Source of the DNA: Methylococcales bacterium
GTDB lineage: Bacteria > Pseudomonadota > Gammaproteobacteria > JABHGC01
DNA length: 37,332 nt
Direction of reading: 5' to 3'
Assembly (NCBI GenBank): GCA_018672285.1
Contig: JABHGC010000225.1
Coordinates: 71,153 to 108,484, forward strand
The position numbers were made by a program, and so were the translations under genes. Shown here piece by piece: positions 7,463 through 15,775 of the stretch (within the stretch, counting starts at the first letter, position 1; each line of letters starts with the position of its first letter). Below the pieces are notes generated by a model. That model was not told where the DNA came from, made no database searches, and worked only from the letters and a program-made list of their open reading frames with translations.

Positions 7463-10339
7463 TTAGAATGTACCGAAATTCTTCATTTTAGGTGGTTCAA
7501 GCGATTCAGGCCCATTCGCTGGATCAAGCTCTATTTTTTCAGGCTCAATGACATCAGGTTTAGGTGTCGGTGCTACAACATTTTGATTCGCTCGGTTAGA
7601 TTCTTTTCTCTGCTTAGCAATTTCTGCCGTTACTCGATCTCTTAGACTTAACAACGCATTGTCATCAGGGCTAAAGCGAATTGCAGAGCGAACTTCTTGC
7701 AGCGCATTTTTATACTGGCTTGCATACAGTGAAGCGCGAACCTGCTTGATGAACATTTTGTTGATACTCTCTTTTAAATCACGCACCTGCCGGCTCGCAC
7801 CTTGCATTTTTTTAAGTTCATTATAAGTATTAACAACATTTGCATCTTCCGCCTGTATTTGCTTTTTAGCTGTTAGCAACAATTGAGCGGAGTGACTTAA
7901 CTGTTTTTTAATCAATTGATCCGCTTGATACGTTTTTTGTTGTTTAGCCAGTGATGATTTAAAACTGAGCAGCGGCTGATAGCCAGGCAAAATACTTAAT
8001 CCCTTCCTGACGTATACATGGCTACGCTTATATTCATTATTTGCCATTTTTTGTTTAGCCAGCTTGAGATAGGCGCCTGCAATTTTTTCAAAACCTCGTT
8101 GTACACGCTTATCTTTAGAGGCAATTGTTTGAATTCTTTGATAAGTTTCAAACGCATTGTCGCCAGCAGGTGAAGTATAACGTTTCGCGGCAAATTGCTT
8201 ATCAGCCTGCGAAACGAGTGCTTGAATCGCACGCTCTTGGTCATTTCTGCGCTTATTCAACGCATCTTGCTTGATTTTCTCATCAACTAACGTAGATCGG
8301 TATGCATTCAGGCCTGCGTGTAACGGCATAATTTGCAAGCCACGGTCAATCATATCAATACTTTTTTGAATATCTTTTTGGCTTCTACTCTTAGCAAGCG
8401 CAAGGTATTGGTCTGCTATCTGGTTAAACCCATCTCTTGCTGCGCCATTAGAAGGGTCTATCTCCATAATCGTTTTAAACGTTTCAGCAACATTATCACC
8501 TCCAGGAGAGGTCAGTTTATTTGCAGAGAATTGTCGGTGCGCTTTTTTAAGTAAGGCACTAATTTTTGCCTTCTTTTTTGCCGCCTCTCTTTTTCTCTTA
8601 TCAAGCTCTGCCTGCTGTTTATTGTCAGCGAGCTGCTGTTCAAATGCGACTTGAAGATCTTGGTTTAATTTTTTCAACTCAGCATGGGTCGGTAAAATCT
8701 GTAAACCCTCGCGAGCTAGATCCATCCCATCAGAGAAGTTTTTTTTCTGTAAACTATCTTGTGCAAGCGCTGCAAATTCATTGGCAATACGCAAAGCACC
8801 TTGCTCGACCCACTTAGCTTGAGGCTCCAATGCGGAAAGCTGCTGATAGGCTGTAAACGCGTTATCACCTGGAGGGCTTGTGAGCTCTTGACGTTTAATG
8901 TGAACTTCTACTTGCTCTTTCAAGCGAACAATTTTTTGAACTTTTTGCTCTATGGCTCGATTTTCTGCCTCTACCTTCTCAAGCCCAGCCTTAACCGTCT
9001 CATTTAAAAAGAGCAACCCTGTATCTAACGGAAATCGAGATCTACCCAAGTCAATATAGCGCTGACTTTCTGCAAAATTACCCAGTTCTTTACTATTGAG
9101 AGCTTGCTGGTAGTAGTACTGAGATATTTCTTGAAGGCCAGATTCAGCCTCATCATTCGCAACCAATTCAAGTACAGATTGGTAGCTTTCATACGCATTA
9201 TTACCCTCAGGGCTAACCCTATTACCTGAGTCGACCTGTTCTTTTGCTTTAGCTAATAACGCATTTACCTGAGCCATATCTACTGTTGGGACGATGACCT
9301 CATCCCCAGTATCTCCATCAAAATTGTACGGCTCAGAAGGTGACTGAGTTGTTTCTTCTGTTGTATTTTTGAGTTTGGTTTTGTCAGACTGCCCTAAAAA
9401 GAAGATAGCACCAGCAATGGCAACACCACCAACGACAAGCGCAGGTACTAATGCTGAGGATTTTTTTTCAGCAACAGGAGAAGCCTCTGGGGGGGTGGAC
9501 GCTACCGTGGCTGCTTGAGCGAAACTATGTTTTGCTGCGAGCAAACCTGATTCTCTAGCAACATTTAAAAACTGCTTATTTGTCGCAATTCGGTACTGCG
9601 GGTTCTTAGCCAACAATTGATCAATCAATGTTTGATAACGCTGATTGGGCGCTGGTAATTTTGGAATTTCACCTTCAAGGTGTAGACGCCGTTGCTCTTC
9701 AGGGTCTTCTGACTCATAGGGCAAACTACCCAACAACAGCTCAAACAAGGTTAAGCCAAAGCAATAAAAATCGGTTCGGTTGTCCGATTTACGCCCTTGA
9801 ATTCTCTCTGGGCTAACATAACGGACATAGACGATTGTGTCTTTTACAAGGTGGGTTGCTTCATTTTCAATAATGCCTCTGGCAATCTCAACCTCAGATA
9901 AAATGACATGCCCATTTTCCAACAAAAACAAGTTACTCAGCTTTGTTCGTCTGTGTACAAAGCCTTGGTCATGCAAATACCCTAAAGCATTTGCAATTTC
10001 TTGCGTTAATTGAATTAACTGATCTTTTGCACGTTGTTGCGAGAGTACATTTTGAGACAGGGGTGCAACATCAATATATTGCATAGCAATAAAGCAATGC
10101 CCGTTTGAGACGCCGACTTCATAGATTGTTAAATAGTTTTTATGAGAGAGGGTTCTAACGCTTGAGCTATAGGTAAGAAAGTGTTTTTGAAATTCAGGGT
10201 CGTTTGAAAGCTCGGGGATATGGACTTTTAGCGCAACTTGTTCACCAGTTGCTAAATTTATCGCTAAATAAACACTTGCTATACTGCCTGTTCCTAACTT
10301 TTTTTCGATGGTGTAGCCATCAATTTCCACGCCCACCAA
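7463..10339 (-). CDS. Membrane-anchored pseudokinase with periplasmic PxGDN repeats (paralogue A)
   Basis: 958 aa from a TTG start with GGAG five bases upstream; a GTG one codon later is equally possible. Residues 9-262 are a Hanks-type kinase-like domain: GTGSIASVYL loop, beta-3 Lys38 in VALKV, SPE at 176-178 (APE), TDFYCFG and the late Arg250 are kept. HRD is HRR (129-131) and DFG is EVE (149-151), so the catalytic base and the metal-binding Asp are missing. Asn136 of the catalytic loop remains, so nucleotide binding is possible. One membrane segment spans about 297-315. The periplasmic part has four repeats marked SPEGN (376), SPPGDN (488), SPGGDN (611) and SPAGDN (723), plus a degenerate fifth (about 820-900), each ending in a helix with a GLxILP-like motif. 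It ends in FGTF. Clear paralogue of the next gene; tandem duplication is likely. Confidence 0.85.
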   Translation of the reverse strand: MVGVEIDGYTIEKKLGTGSIASVYLAINLATGEQVALKVHIPELSNDPEFQKHFLTYSSSVRTLSHKNYLTIYEVGVSNGHCFIAMQYIDVAPLSQNVLSQQRAKDQLIQLTQEIANALGYLHDQGFVHRRTKLSNLFLLENGHVILSEVEIARGIIENEATHLVKDTIVYVRYVSPERIQGRKSDNRTDFYCFGLTLFELLLGSLPYESEDPEEQRRLHLEGEIPKLPAPNQRYQTLIDQLLAKNPQYRIATNKQFLNVARESGLLAAKHSFAQAATVASTPPEASPVAEKKSSALVPALVVGGVAIAGAIFFLGQSDKTKLKNTTEETTQSPSEPYNFDGDTGDEVIVPTVDMAQVNALLAKAKEQVDSGNRVSPEGNNAYESYQSVLELVANDEAESGLQEISQYYYQQALNSKELGNFAESQRYIDLGRSRFPLDTGLLFLNETVKAGLEKVEAENRAIEQKVQKIVRLKEQVEVHIKRQELTSPPGDNAFTAYQQLSALEPQAKWVEQGALRIANEFAALAQDSLQKKNFSDGMDLAREGLQILPTHAELKKLNQDLQVAFEQQLADNKQQAELDKRKREAAKKKAKISALLKKAHRQFSANKLTSPGGDNVAETFKTIMEIDPSNGAARDGFNQIADQYLALAKSRSQKDIQKSIDMIDRGLQIMPLHAGLNAYRSTLVDEKIKQDALNKRRNDQERAIQALVSQADKQFAAKRYTSPAGDNAFETYQRIQTIASKDKRVQRGFEKIAGAYLKLAKQKMANNEYKRSHVYVRKGLSILPGYQPLLSFKSSLAKQQKTYQADQLIKKQLSHSAQLLLTAKKQIQAEDANVVNTYNELKKMQGASRQVRDLKESINKMFIKQVRASLYASQYKNALQEVRSAIRFSPDDNALLSLRDRVTAEIAKQRKESNRANQNVVAPTPKPDVIEPEKIELDPANGPESLEPPKMKNFGTF

Positions 10340-10381
10340 TCACACTCCGCTCTAAGATTATTTATTATTATTAGTATAGAT

Positions 10382-10410
10382 CAGCTAACGATGTTTGCCA
10401 TCGTTAGCTG
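10382..10410. other. Perfect 12-bp hairpin between the beta-barrel gene and pseudokinase A
   Basis: CAGCTAACGATG (10382-10393) and CATCGTTAGCTG (10399-10410) are perfect complements around a 5-base loop. On the transcribed minus strand no U-run follows. It may be a weak terminator or a processing/stability element that lowers pseudokinase expression relative to the upstream beta-barrel gene. Confidence 0.65.
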
Positions 10411-10419
10411 TTGATTAAC

Positions 10420-11211
10420 TTAGAAGTGATACGAAAATGATAGTTTTGCTGTAATGAATTTTTCTTCTAACTCATCTGGTGGATCATTAGCAGCATCGTC
10501 TTTCACGTCGTCAAAGGTATAGCTGTTTGCATCAACAGAAAAAGAGTAGGTCAACTTTTCAGAAATAGGTGCACTCCATGCAACACCATAACTCACACCT
10601 GTTGCTTGACTATCCGCATCTAAGTCTAAGTTCACACCGAGGGCAGCGCCCGCCAGTGGTGCTTTTTCTTCAAGTTTGCCATCTAACTGTGCAACAGCGA
10701 TGTTAACCGTTAAGTTACCTTTGCCAATTGCCCAACTGTAGTTACCACCCAGAAAAAAGCCACTTTCTTCAAATCTAAGCGTTGTTTGAGAGTCACCTGC
10801 AGCTTCACTAATACCAACTTTATAGCCGCCATAAACGGAGCCTCTAAAGTCTAACACTTTCATCCCAAAGGTAATTGCACCATCTTTTCGATCACCTTTG
10901 AACTGTTCAAATACTCTCAGACCACCCACGTTTTCATCAAAGATATCAACTTGGTTATCAGAATGTTGCAAAAAGATATCCATGTAGTACTTATCTTTAT
11001 AAAAAGTACCGCCGACACCGAGCATGTTAAACACAACATTGAAGTCTAACTCGGGGAAATCTACACCTGAGTTAGGTCTTGCGTCTTGCGTTAATTGGTA
11101 TTGTGAGATCGCAATACTTGCTCTTGGAATAAAGCCACTTTCAGCTTGAGCTACTGTTGGCGTTAACGCTGCACACCCCATTACCAGAATCAAAATATTT
11201 TGTAATTTCAT
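10420..11211 (-). CDS. Outer-membrane beta-barrel-like protein, 263 aa
   Basis: A signal peptide (MKLQNILILVMGCAALTP..., cut near AQA-ES) is followed by alternating polar and hydrophobic beta-strands typical of small outer-membrane barrels. The protein ends in AKLSFSYHF; a terminal Phe on a last amphipathic strand is the usual signal for the Bam machinery. No specific family is recognised. It is transcribed toward the two pseudokinase genes with only 80 bases, including a hairpin, between, and a sigma-70-like promoter lies upstream, so it may head the unit. A role as the outer-membrane partner of the periplasmic repeat domains is inference only. Confidence 0.7.
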   Translation of the reverse strand: MKLQNILILVMGCAALTPTVAQAESGFIPRASIAISQYQLTQDARPNSGVDFPELDFNVVFNMLGVGGTFYKDKYYMDIFLQHSDNQVDIFDENVGGLRVFEQFKGDRKDGAITFGMKVLDFRGSVYGGYKVGISEAAGDSQTTLRFEESGFFLGGNYSWAIGKGNLTVNIAVAQLDGKLEEKAPLAGAALGVNLDLDADSQATGVSYGVAWSAPISEKLTYSFSVDANSYTFDDVKDDAANDPPDELEEKFITAKLSFSYHF

Positions 11212-11312
11212 TTCCCTAAACCCTAAAGATATTATATTTGTTGGTTTCTATTTCCATTGTAGCTCAAAAACATCAAACCTGTCGTTGAAAAACGTCATTT
11301 CCCGACCAAGCG

Positions 11313-11341
11313 ATTATAACGAAACGATCTATATAAGTCTA
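11313..11341 (-). promoter_or_regulatory. Candidate sigma-70 promoter for the beta-barrel gene
   Basis: Minus-strand TAGACT (11336-11341), 17-base spacer and a perfect TATAAT (11313-11318). The predicted start is near 11306, about 95 bases before the ATG at 11211. The rest of the 194-base gap (11212-11405) shows no gene. Confidence 0.5.
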
Positions 11342-11405
11342 TTATGATTTTCACTTGTATTATTTTCGGGTAAATTCATCGCCGTAAAAACATAAATAAA
11401 ATAAA

Positions 11406-11993
11406 TTAACCCAACGTAAGCCCATGAGATATTAAAGAAATTCCATACTCAGACATTTCAAACCGGGTTAGCTTTCCATTACTCACTTTGACCTGATACA
11501 TCCCTTTTGGTTCAGCAAAAACAACCTGGCACAGCGCTGCCCTAATGACGCCAGCATGCGTTACCACCAGCACATCTTGCCCCTCATAGCGACTAATGAT
11601 TGATTCAAAAGCACGAGACACACGTTGCATAAAAGAGACTAAGTTTTCAGATTCGGCGGGTCTTGAATTTACGGGATCATGATAAAAAGCATGATACTCG
11701 TCAGCACACTCCTCTAATAGCTGCGCTTTAGTTTTACCTTCCCAACTTCCAAATCCAATTTCTTTTAGATCATCAATGACTTCTAAAGATAAATCATAAC
11801 GACTCGCAATCGCACCTGCAAAAGAGACACAACGTACCATCGGCGATGAAACAACCGCCTGCCAATGACACTCACGACCGACGCCGCGCCACATCTGCTG
11901 CCAGCCTCGCTCAGTAAGCGAATCATCAATTGAATGCCCTCGATATTTGCTCCCACCGTCAGGTTCTCCATGGCGAAGCCAATCTAAGCGCAT
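11406..11993 (-). CDS. Histidine phosphatase family protein (phosphoglycerate mutase-like)
   Basis: This is a 195-aa cytoplasmic phosphatase. The N-terminal LRHGEP carries the catalytic His of the family, followed by KYRGHSIDDSLTERGWQQM. Later come VVSSPMVRC (second Arg), a Glu-containing FGSWEGK and VTHAGVIRA, whose His completes the phosphate pocket. The order and length fit the alpha-ribazole phosphatase/CobC-like branch, but no cobalamin genes are nearby, so the substrate is left open. The start is the ATG at 11991-11993, which overlaps the stop of the upstream small gene as TAATG and so argues for translational coupling. The frame extends upstream to 12029, but that would overlap the neighbour by 37 bases and add residues before the first strand. 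Confidence 0.85.
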   Translation of the reverse strand: MRLDWLRHGEPDGGSKYRGHSIDDSLTERGWQQMWRGVGRECHWQAVVSSPMVRCVSFAGAIASRYDLSLEVIDDLKEIGFGSWEGKTKAQLLEECADEYHAFYHDPVNSRPAESENLVSFMQRVSRAFESIISRYEGQDVLVVTHAGVIRAALCQVVFAEPKGMYQVKVSNGKLTRFEMSEYGISLISHGLTLG

Positions 11994-12283
11994 TATTTCC
12001 GTTTCCGCCAATTTGGGTCTTCGACACAATCAAAGCTTAACTCACACATCCAGACCAATTTTTTATTCGGCCCACTATCCCACGTTTTTGGTTTTCCCTC
12101 GAAATCTTGAACACAGTTTGTTTTGATCTTGGCAGGTTTACCAATCTCGCATTTTGTCGCTGACATTTTTTTGGCCTTACTCAGTGCAGAACGCTGAGTT
12201 GCCCCCCAGTGTTGCTCAGAACCATCAGCCCAGACCTGCCCTTGACTTAACAATATGCCTGCAATCACTATCATCCATTTCAT
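11993..12283 (-). CDS. Small secreted hypothetical protein with four cysteines
   Basis: 96 aa with a signal peptide (MKWMIVIAGILLSQ..., cut near WA-DG), leaving a mature protein of about 77 aa. That part is Lys-rich and contains four Cys (KCEIG, NCVQD, MCELS, DCVED), enough for two periplasmic disulfides. I do not recognise a family. It sits 12 bases after the RND permease gene and overlaps the histidine phosphatase start by one base (TAATG), so it is probably the third gene of the adaptor-permease operon. A role in the pump is possible but unproven. Confidence 0.65.
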   Translation of the reverse strand: MKWMIVIAGILLSQGQVWADGSEQHWGATQRSALSKAKKMSATKCEIGKPAKIKTNCVQDFEGKPKTWDSGPNKKLVWMCELSFDCVEDPNWRKRK

Positions 12284-12295
12284 ATTAACAGCCTT

Positions 12296-15200
12296 TTAAT
12301 CTAAGTTAGGATTATCCCCACCCATTTCCACAAGGTGGTCATAGAGTTTCAATAATTTATGATATTTTTCGTCATTCGGTGCGACTTTTTCAGCACGATC
12401 TAAGTACCGTTTAGACCGCTTTAAAAAACCAACATCAGCACCATTCCTTTGCATGAAAATCAACATCGCTTGCGCGGCATTTAGATTCAAGGACTTGCTT
12501 TGTGGGAACTTAACCGCCACTTGTTCAAAATGGATGATTGCCTCCCAAAACTTTCCATTTTGGAACATATCAACACCCAGAGAAATGACATCTTGGTGCT
12601 GCAAATCTTCTTCAAAACTATCATCTCCAGACAGCTTAGCCTTAACTCGGCGCATTGGGTTCCCAATTAGCGCACAAACGCCACCCAATAATTTTCTTTG
12701 CACTGTTTGCTTATAAACAAACTCATTTTCTTTACCAAACACATAATAAAGCGTGGGTAATACAAATAAGACCAAAAAGGTTGAGAACGTTAACCCCCAT
12801 ACAATAACGGTTGCCACAGGTGACCACATCAAAGAGTGGCCTGCAAAACCGGCTGCCAATGAAAACAATCCCGCGATCGTCGTCAATGACGTAATGATAA
12901 CGGGTACCACTCGCCTACGTGCTGCATAAATGGCTGCATGCAGTTTTGTCATTCCTGCTTTTCTCCGGTCATTCGCAGCTGATATCATCACAATCGAGTC
13001 ATTTACAGCAATACCCGCTAACGCGATAATCCCATAGATGGTAAACAAACTCATTGGGTTACCAGTGATGAATAGTCCAAAAACAACACCAATGAACGCC
13101 AAAGGGATGGTTACCGCAATTAAGAATGGCTGCGTATAACTATTAAACTGAGTTCCTAATATTAAGTAAATCAGTAATAGCCCTGCTAAACCCAACGCCA
13201 CAAATGCATCCAAACTTTCAGTAATGTCATCTAGTAAGCCGGTAAAGTCCAAGTTGACGTTGGCATGCTTATCGTGGATTTTATCCCATTCCGCTTTCAG
13301 GGTTTTATTAGCCTCCACCGTATTTGTCAACGTCTTATCAAATTTTGCCTTGATGGTTAACGCACGTTTAAATTTATAATGCGTTAGCGAACCAACCCCT
13401 TCCCGTGTTTCATATTTTAAAAGTTCACCAATAGGAATATTACTGCCATCATCCAGCGGGATTGTCATTCGCAAAAAATCATCAATATTATCCACCTGAC
13501 CAATATTACTGATCACTCGAATATTAACGCTTTCCCCTTTATCTTGAACACTTGCGACCACTTCGCCATCAACTAACAATCTGACATTACGGGATATTTG
13601 CTCAGGATTTAATCTCGCACGTCTGGCTGCGTCTAAATTCAATTTAAAGGCCAGCTCAATACTACCCGTGTAGGTTTCATCACTAATTTCTGTGATTGCA
13701 GGCATATCCTCTAAGATCTTCTTAACATCTTTTACAGCCGCATAAATCTCACCATAATCATCACCCAGCACTTTCACCTTAATCGGCTCATCTGTTGGTG
13801 CATCTGAAAAGCTCAAAATACTGGCGTTTGATAGCCCTGGAATGTCATCAAGTAACGGGCGCAACTCGTCAATCACTTCCACCACATCGCGCATCCCCTT
13901 AGTCTGTGGCTTTAAATTCACAATAACCTGGCCATATTGCTCACCCGTTTTTTTCGAGTGCTGACCAACAGCGACAGCAAGCGCATCAATTTCATCGCCC
14001 AGCATATTCTTAACAACTTGCTCAGTTTCTAACAATTTACCCAAAGTTTTTTCCAATGGCGAACCTGAGGGCAACTCAATTTCAACATAAAAAACACGAT
14101 AGGTTTCTAGAGCGAAATAATTGGTTTGAACCAAACCTGACGCTTTAATAAAGATCGCAAGAAAAAACAACAGCCCCACCGCAGACAACATAGCTTTGGG
14201 ACGACGCATGACTTTAATCAGCATTTTCGTGAACTTGATTTGCAGTTTTAAGGTAAAACGCTCACGAATTTTTTGTATCTTTGATGTACGACCGCCAGTC
14301 TCCACATTCATCGATTGAATATGCGCTGGTAGCATCCAAAACGCTTCAATCAAACTAAATATCAAAGCAAGCGTCACCACTAAGGGGACAACAAATAAGA
14401 AATTACCAACGATACCAGGCATTTGCATTAAAGGTAGAAATGCGGCAATGGTTGTGAGCACTGCTGCAGCAACCGGTGCAAAAACCTCTCTTGCCGTCGC
14501 ATACACCGCATCGAGTGCCTTCATGCCTTTTTTTAAATTGTCGTAGATACTCTCAACAACCACGATTACATCATCGACCAACATCCCTAAGCTAATGACG
14601 ACGCCCAACAATACTGAGTTATTTAAACTAATTCCCATCAGGCTGAGTATCCAAAAGGTACCCGCTAAGGTAAATGGAATGCCCATGGTTGCCAGCAGGG
14701 ACATTTTTAACCCTAAAAACAACCACGTCATTAGCATGACTAAGATCAAACCGAAGGCAGCATTACTTTCCATCACTTCAATAGAGCCACGAATCGCTTC
14801 GGTTTGATCGTATAACAACGTTATTTTTACGCCTGTTGCATACGACAGCTTGTTTCTATCTTCGATGAAAGCTCTTATTTTATCCAATACCTCCAGCGTA
14901 TTTGCATTTCCTTTTTTAGCCACATTCAGTAGTACGGCCGGTTTCCCTTCATAATTGACTAATCTTGTAGATTTTTCTCGTGCCCGAGAGATATCAGCAA
15001 CACTGCCTAAAGGTATTTCACCAACTGACGTTAAAATTGGCAGCTTCGCTAAATATTCAGGGCTACTTTGGGTGCCAACCAAACGCACAACCCAACGCTT
15101 GTCATTAACTTTAAGCTTACCCGCTGAAGTATCTCGGAAGTGGGCACTAATGGTGTTTGCAAGGTCAACCGGCGATAAACCAACACCTTGAAGCTGGTCT

Positions 15201-15766
15201 GGTTTAAATTCAATTCGTAACTCTGGGTCATTCAGCGCCACACTCGACACGCGCTCTACACCAGGTGTTCTTTCAATTTCTTTCAATGCAAACCGTGCTT
15301 GACGACGTAAATTTTCATCATCCGCATTTGACGACACAACAATGGTTGCAGCTGGGATGGCATTAGAACTATCGATATTATTAATTTGAGGAGGTGTTGC
15401 TTCTGCAGGAAACGATCTTGATATTGCGGCCACTTCTCGACTGATATCGGTGACTCTTGCTAAGTATTCCCCTTTACCGATATCGTTAAAACGAACAACA
15501 ACCGTCGTCGCCCCTTCCACACTGGTACTAATAACAGAGCGAACATCACCCACCTTAGAAACAGCATCTTCAATGGGTTTTGTTAAGAGCTTTTCAACAT
15601 CGTAGGCAGATGCACCGGGCAATGCACTAATAATGGCAATAGTATTAATTTGAAATGTTGGGTATTTTTCTCGTGGCGCACCGTTATAGGCAAAAATCCC
15701 TACCATCATCACAAATATAAACGTCAGTGTTGCGAAGACATGGTTTTCTAGTATTTTTTTAATCAT
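12296..15766 (-). CDS. RND-family efflux permease with C-terminal TPR-like extension
   Basis: 1156 aa. Residues 1 to about 1010 form a standard inner-membrane RND transporter: an N-terminal helix, a large periplasmic porter domain beginning PREKYPTF, TM4 with the paired Asp of the proton relay in LVDDVIVVVES, a second periplasmic domain and TM10-12. In TM10, where AcrB has a key Lys, the sequence reads VNDSIVMIS. The remaining about 146 residues are not part of the usual fold. They are cytoplasmic and contain a TPR-like pair of helices (GVDMFQNGKFWEAIIHFEQV and YLDRAEKVAPNDEKYHKL). It lies 9 bases downstream of its adaptor gene, and a TolC-type gene is divergent, giving a complete tripartite pump. 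The substrate is unknown. Confidence 0.92.
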   Translation of the reverse strand: MIKKILENHVFATLTFIFVMMVGIFAYNGAPREKYPTFQINTIAIISALPGASAYDVEKLLTKPIEDAVSKVGDVRSVISTSVEGATTVVVRFNDIGKGEYLARVTDISREVAAISRSFPAEATPPQINNIDSSNAIPAATIVVSSNADDENLRRQARFALKEIERTPGVERVSSVALNDPELRIEFKPDQLQGVGLSPVDLANTISAHFRDTSAGKLKVNDKRWVVRLVGTQSSPEYLAKLPILTSVGEIPLGSVADISRAREKSTRLVNYEGKPAVLLNVAKKGNANTLEVLDKIRAFIEDRNKLSYATGVKITLLYDQTEAIRGSIEVMESNAAFGLILVMLMTWLFLGLKMSLLATMGIPFTLAGTFWILSLMGISLNNSVLLGVVISLGMLVDDVIVVVESIYDNLKKGMKALDAVYATAREVFAPVAAAVLTTIAAFLPLMQMPGIVGNFLFVVPLVVTLALIFSLIEAFWMLPAHIQSMNVETGGRTSKIQKIRERFTLKLQIKFTKMLIKVMRRPKAMLSAVGLLFFLAIFIKASGLVQTNYFALETYRVFYVEIELPSGSPLEKTLGKLLETEQVVKNMLGDEIDALAVAVGQHSKKTGEQYGQVIVNLKPQTKGMRDVVEVIDELRPLLDDIPGLSNASILSFSDAPTDEPIKVKVLGDDYGEIYAAVKDVKKILEDMPAITEISDETYTGSIELAFKLNLDAARRARLNPEQISRNVRLLVDGEVVASVQDKGESVNIRVISNIGQVDNIDDFLRMTIPLDDGSNIPIGELLKYETREGVGSLTHYKFKRALTIKAKFDKTLTNTVEANKTLKAEWDKIHDKHANVNLDFTGLLDDITESLDAFVALGLAGLLLIYLILGTQFNSYTQPFLIAVTIPLAFIGVVFGLFITGNPMSLFTIYGIIALAGIAVNDSIVMISAANDRRKAGMTKLHAAIYAARRRVVPVIITSLTTIAGLFSLAAGFAGHSLMWSPVATVIVWGLTFSTFLVLFVLPTLYYVFGKENEFVYKQTVQRKLLGGVCALIGNPMRRVKAKLSGDDSFEEDLQHQDVISLGVDMFQNGKFWEAIIHFEQVAVKFPQSKSLNLNAAQAMLIFMQRNGADVGFLKRSKRYLDRAEKVAPNDEKYHKLLKLYDHLVEMGGDNPNLD

Positions 15767-15775
15767 AGACTGGGC

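Noticed and set aside
4650..10339. Active Ser/Thr kinases
   Set aside because: The catalytic Asp of HRD and the metal-binding Asp of DFG are absent in both proteins.
11406..11993. Alpha-ribazole phosphatase (cobC) as the specific function
   Set aside because: General family motifs fit, but there are no cobalamin genes nearby, so only the family name is given.
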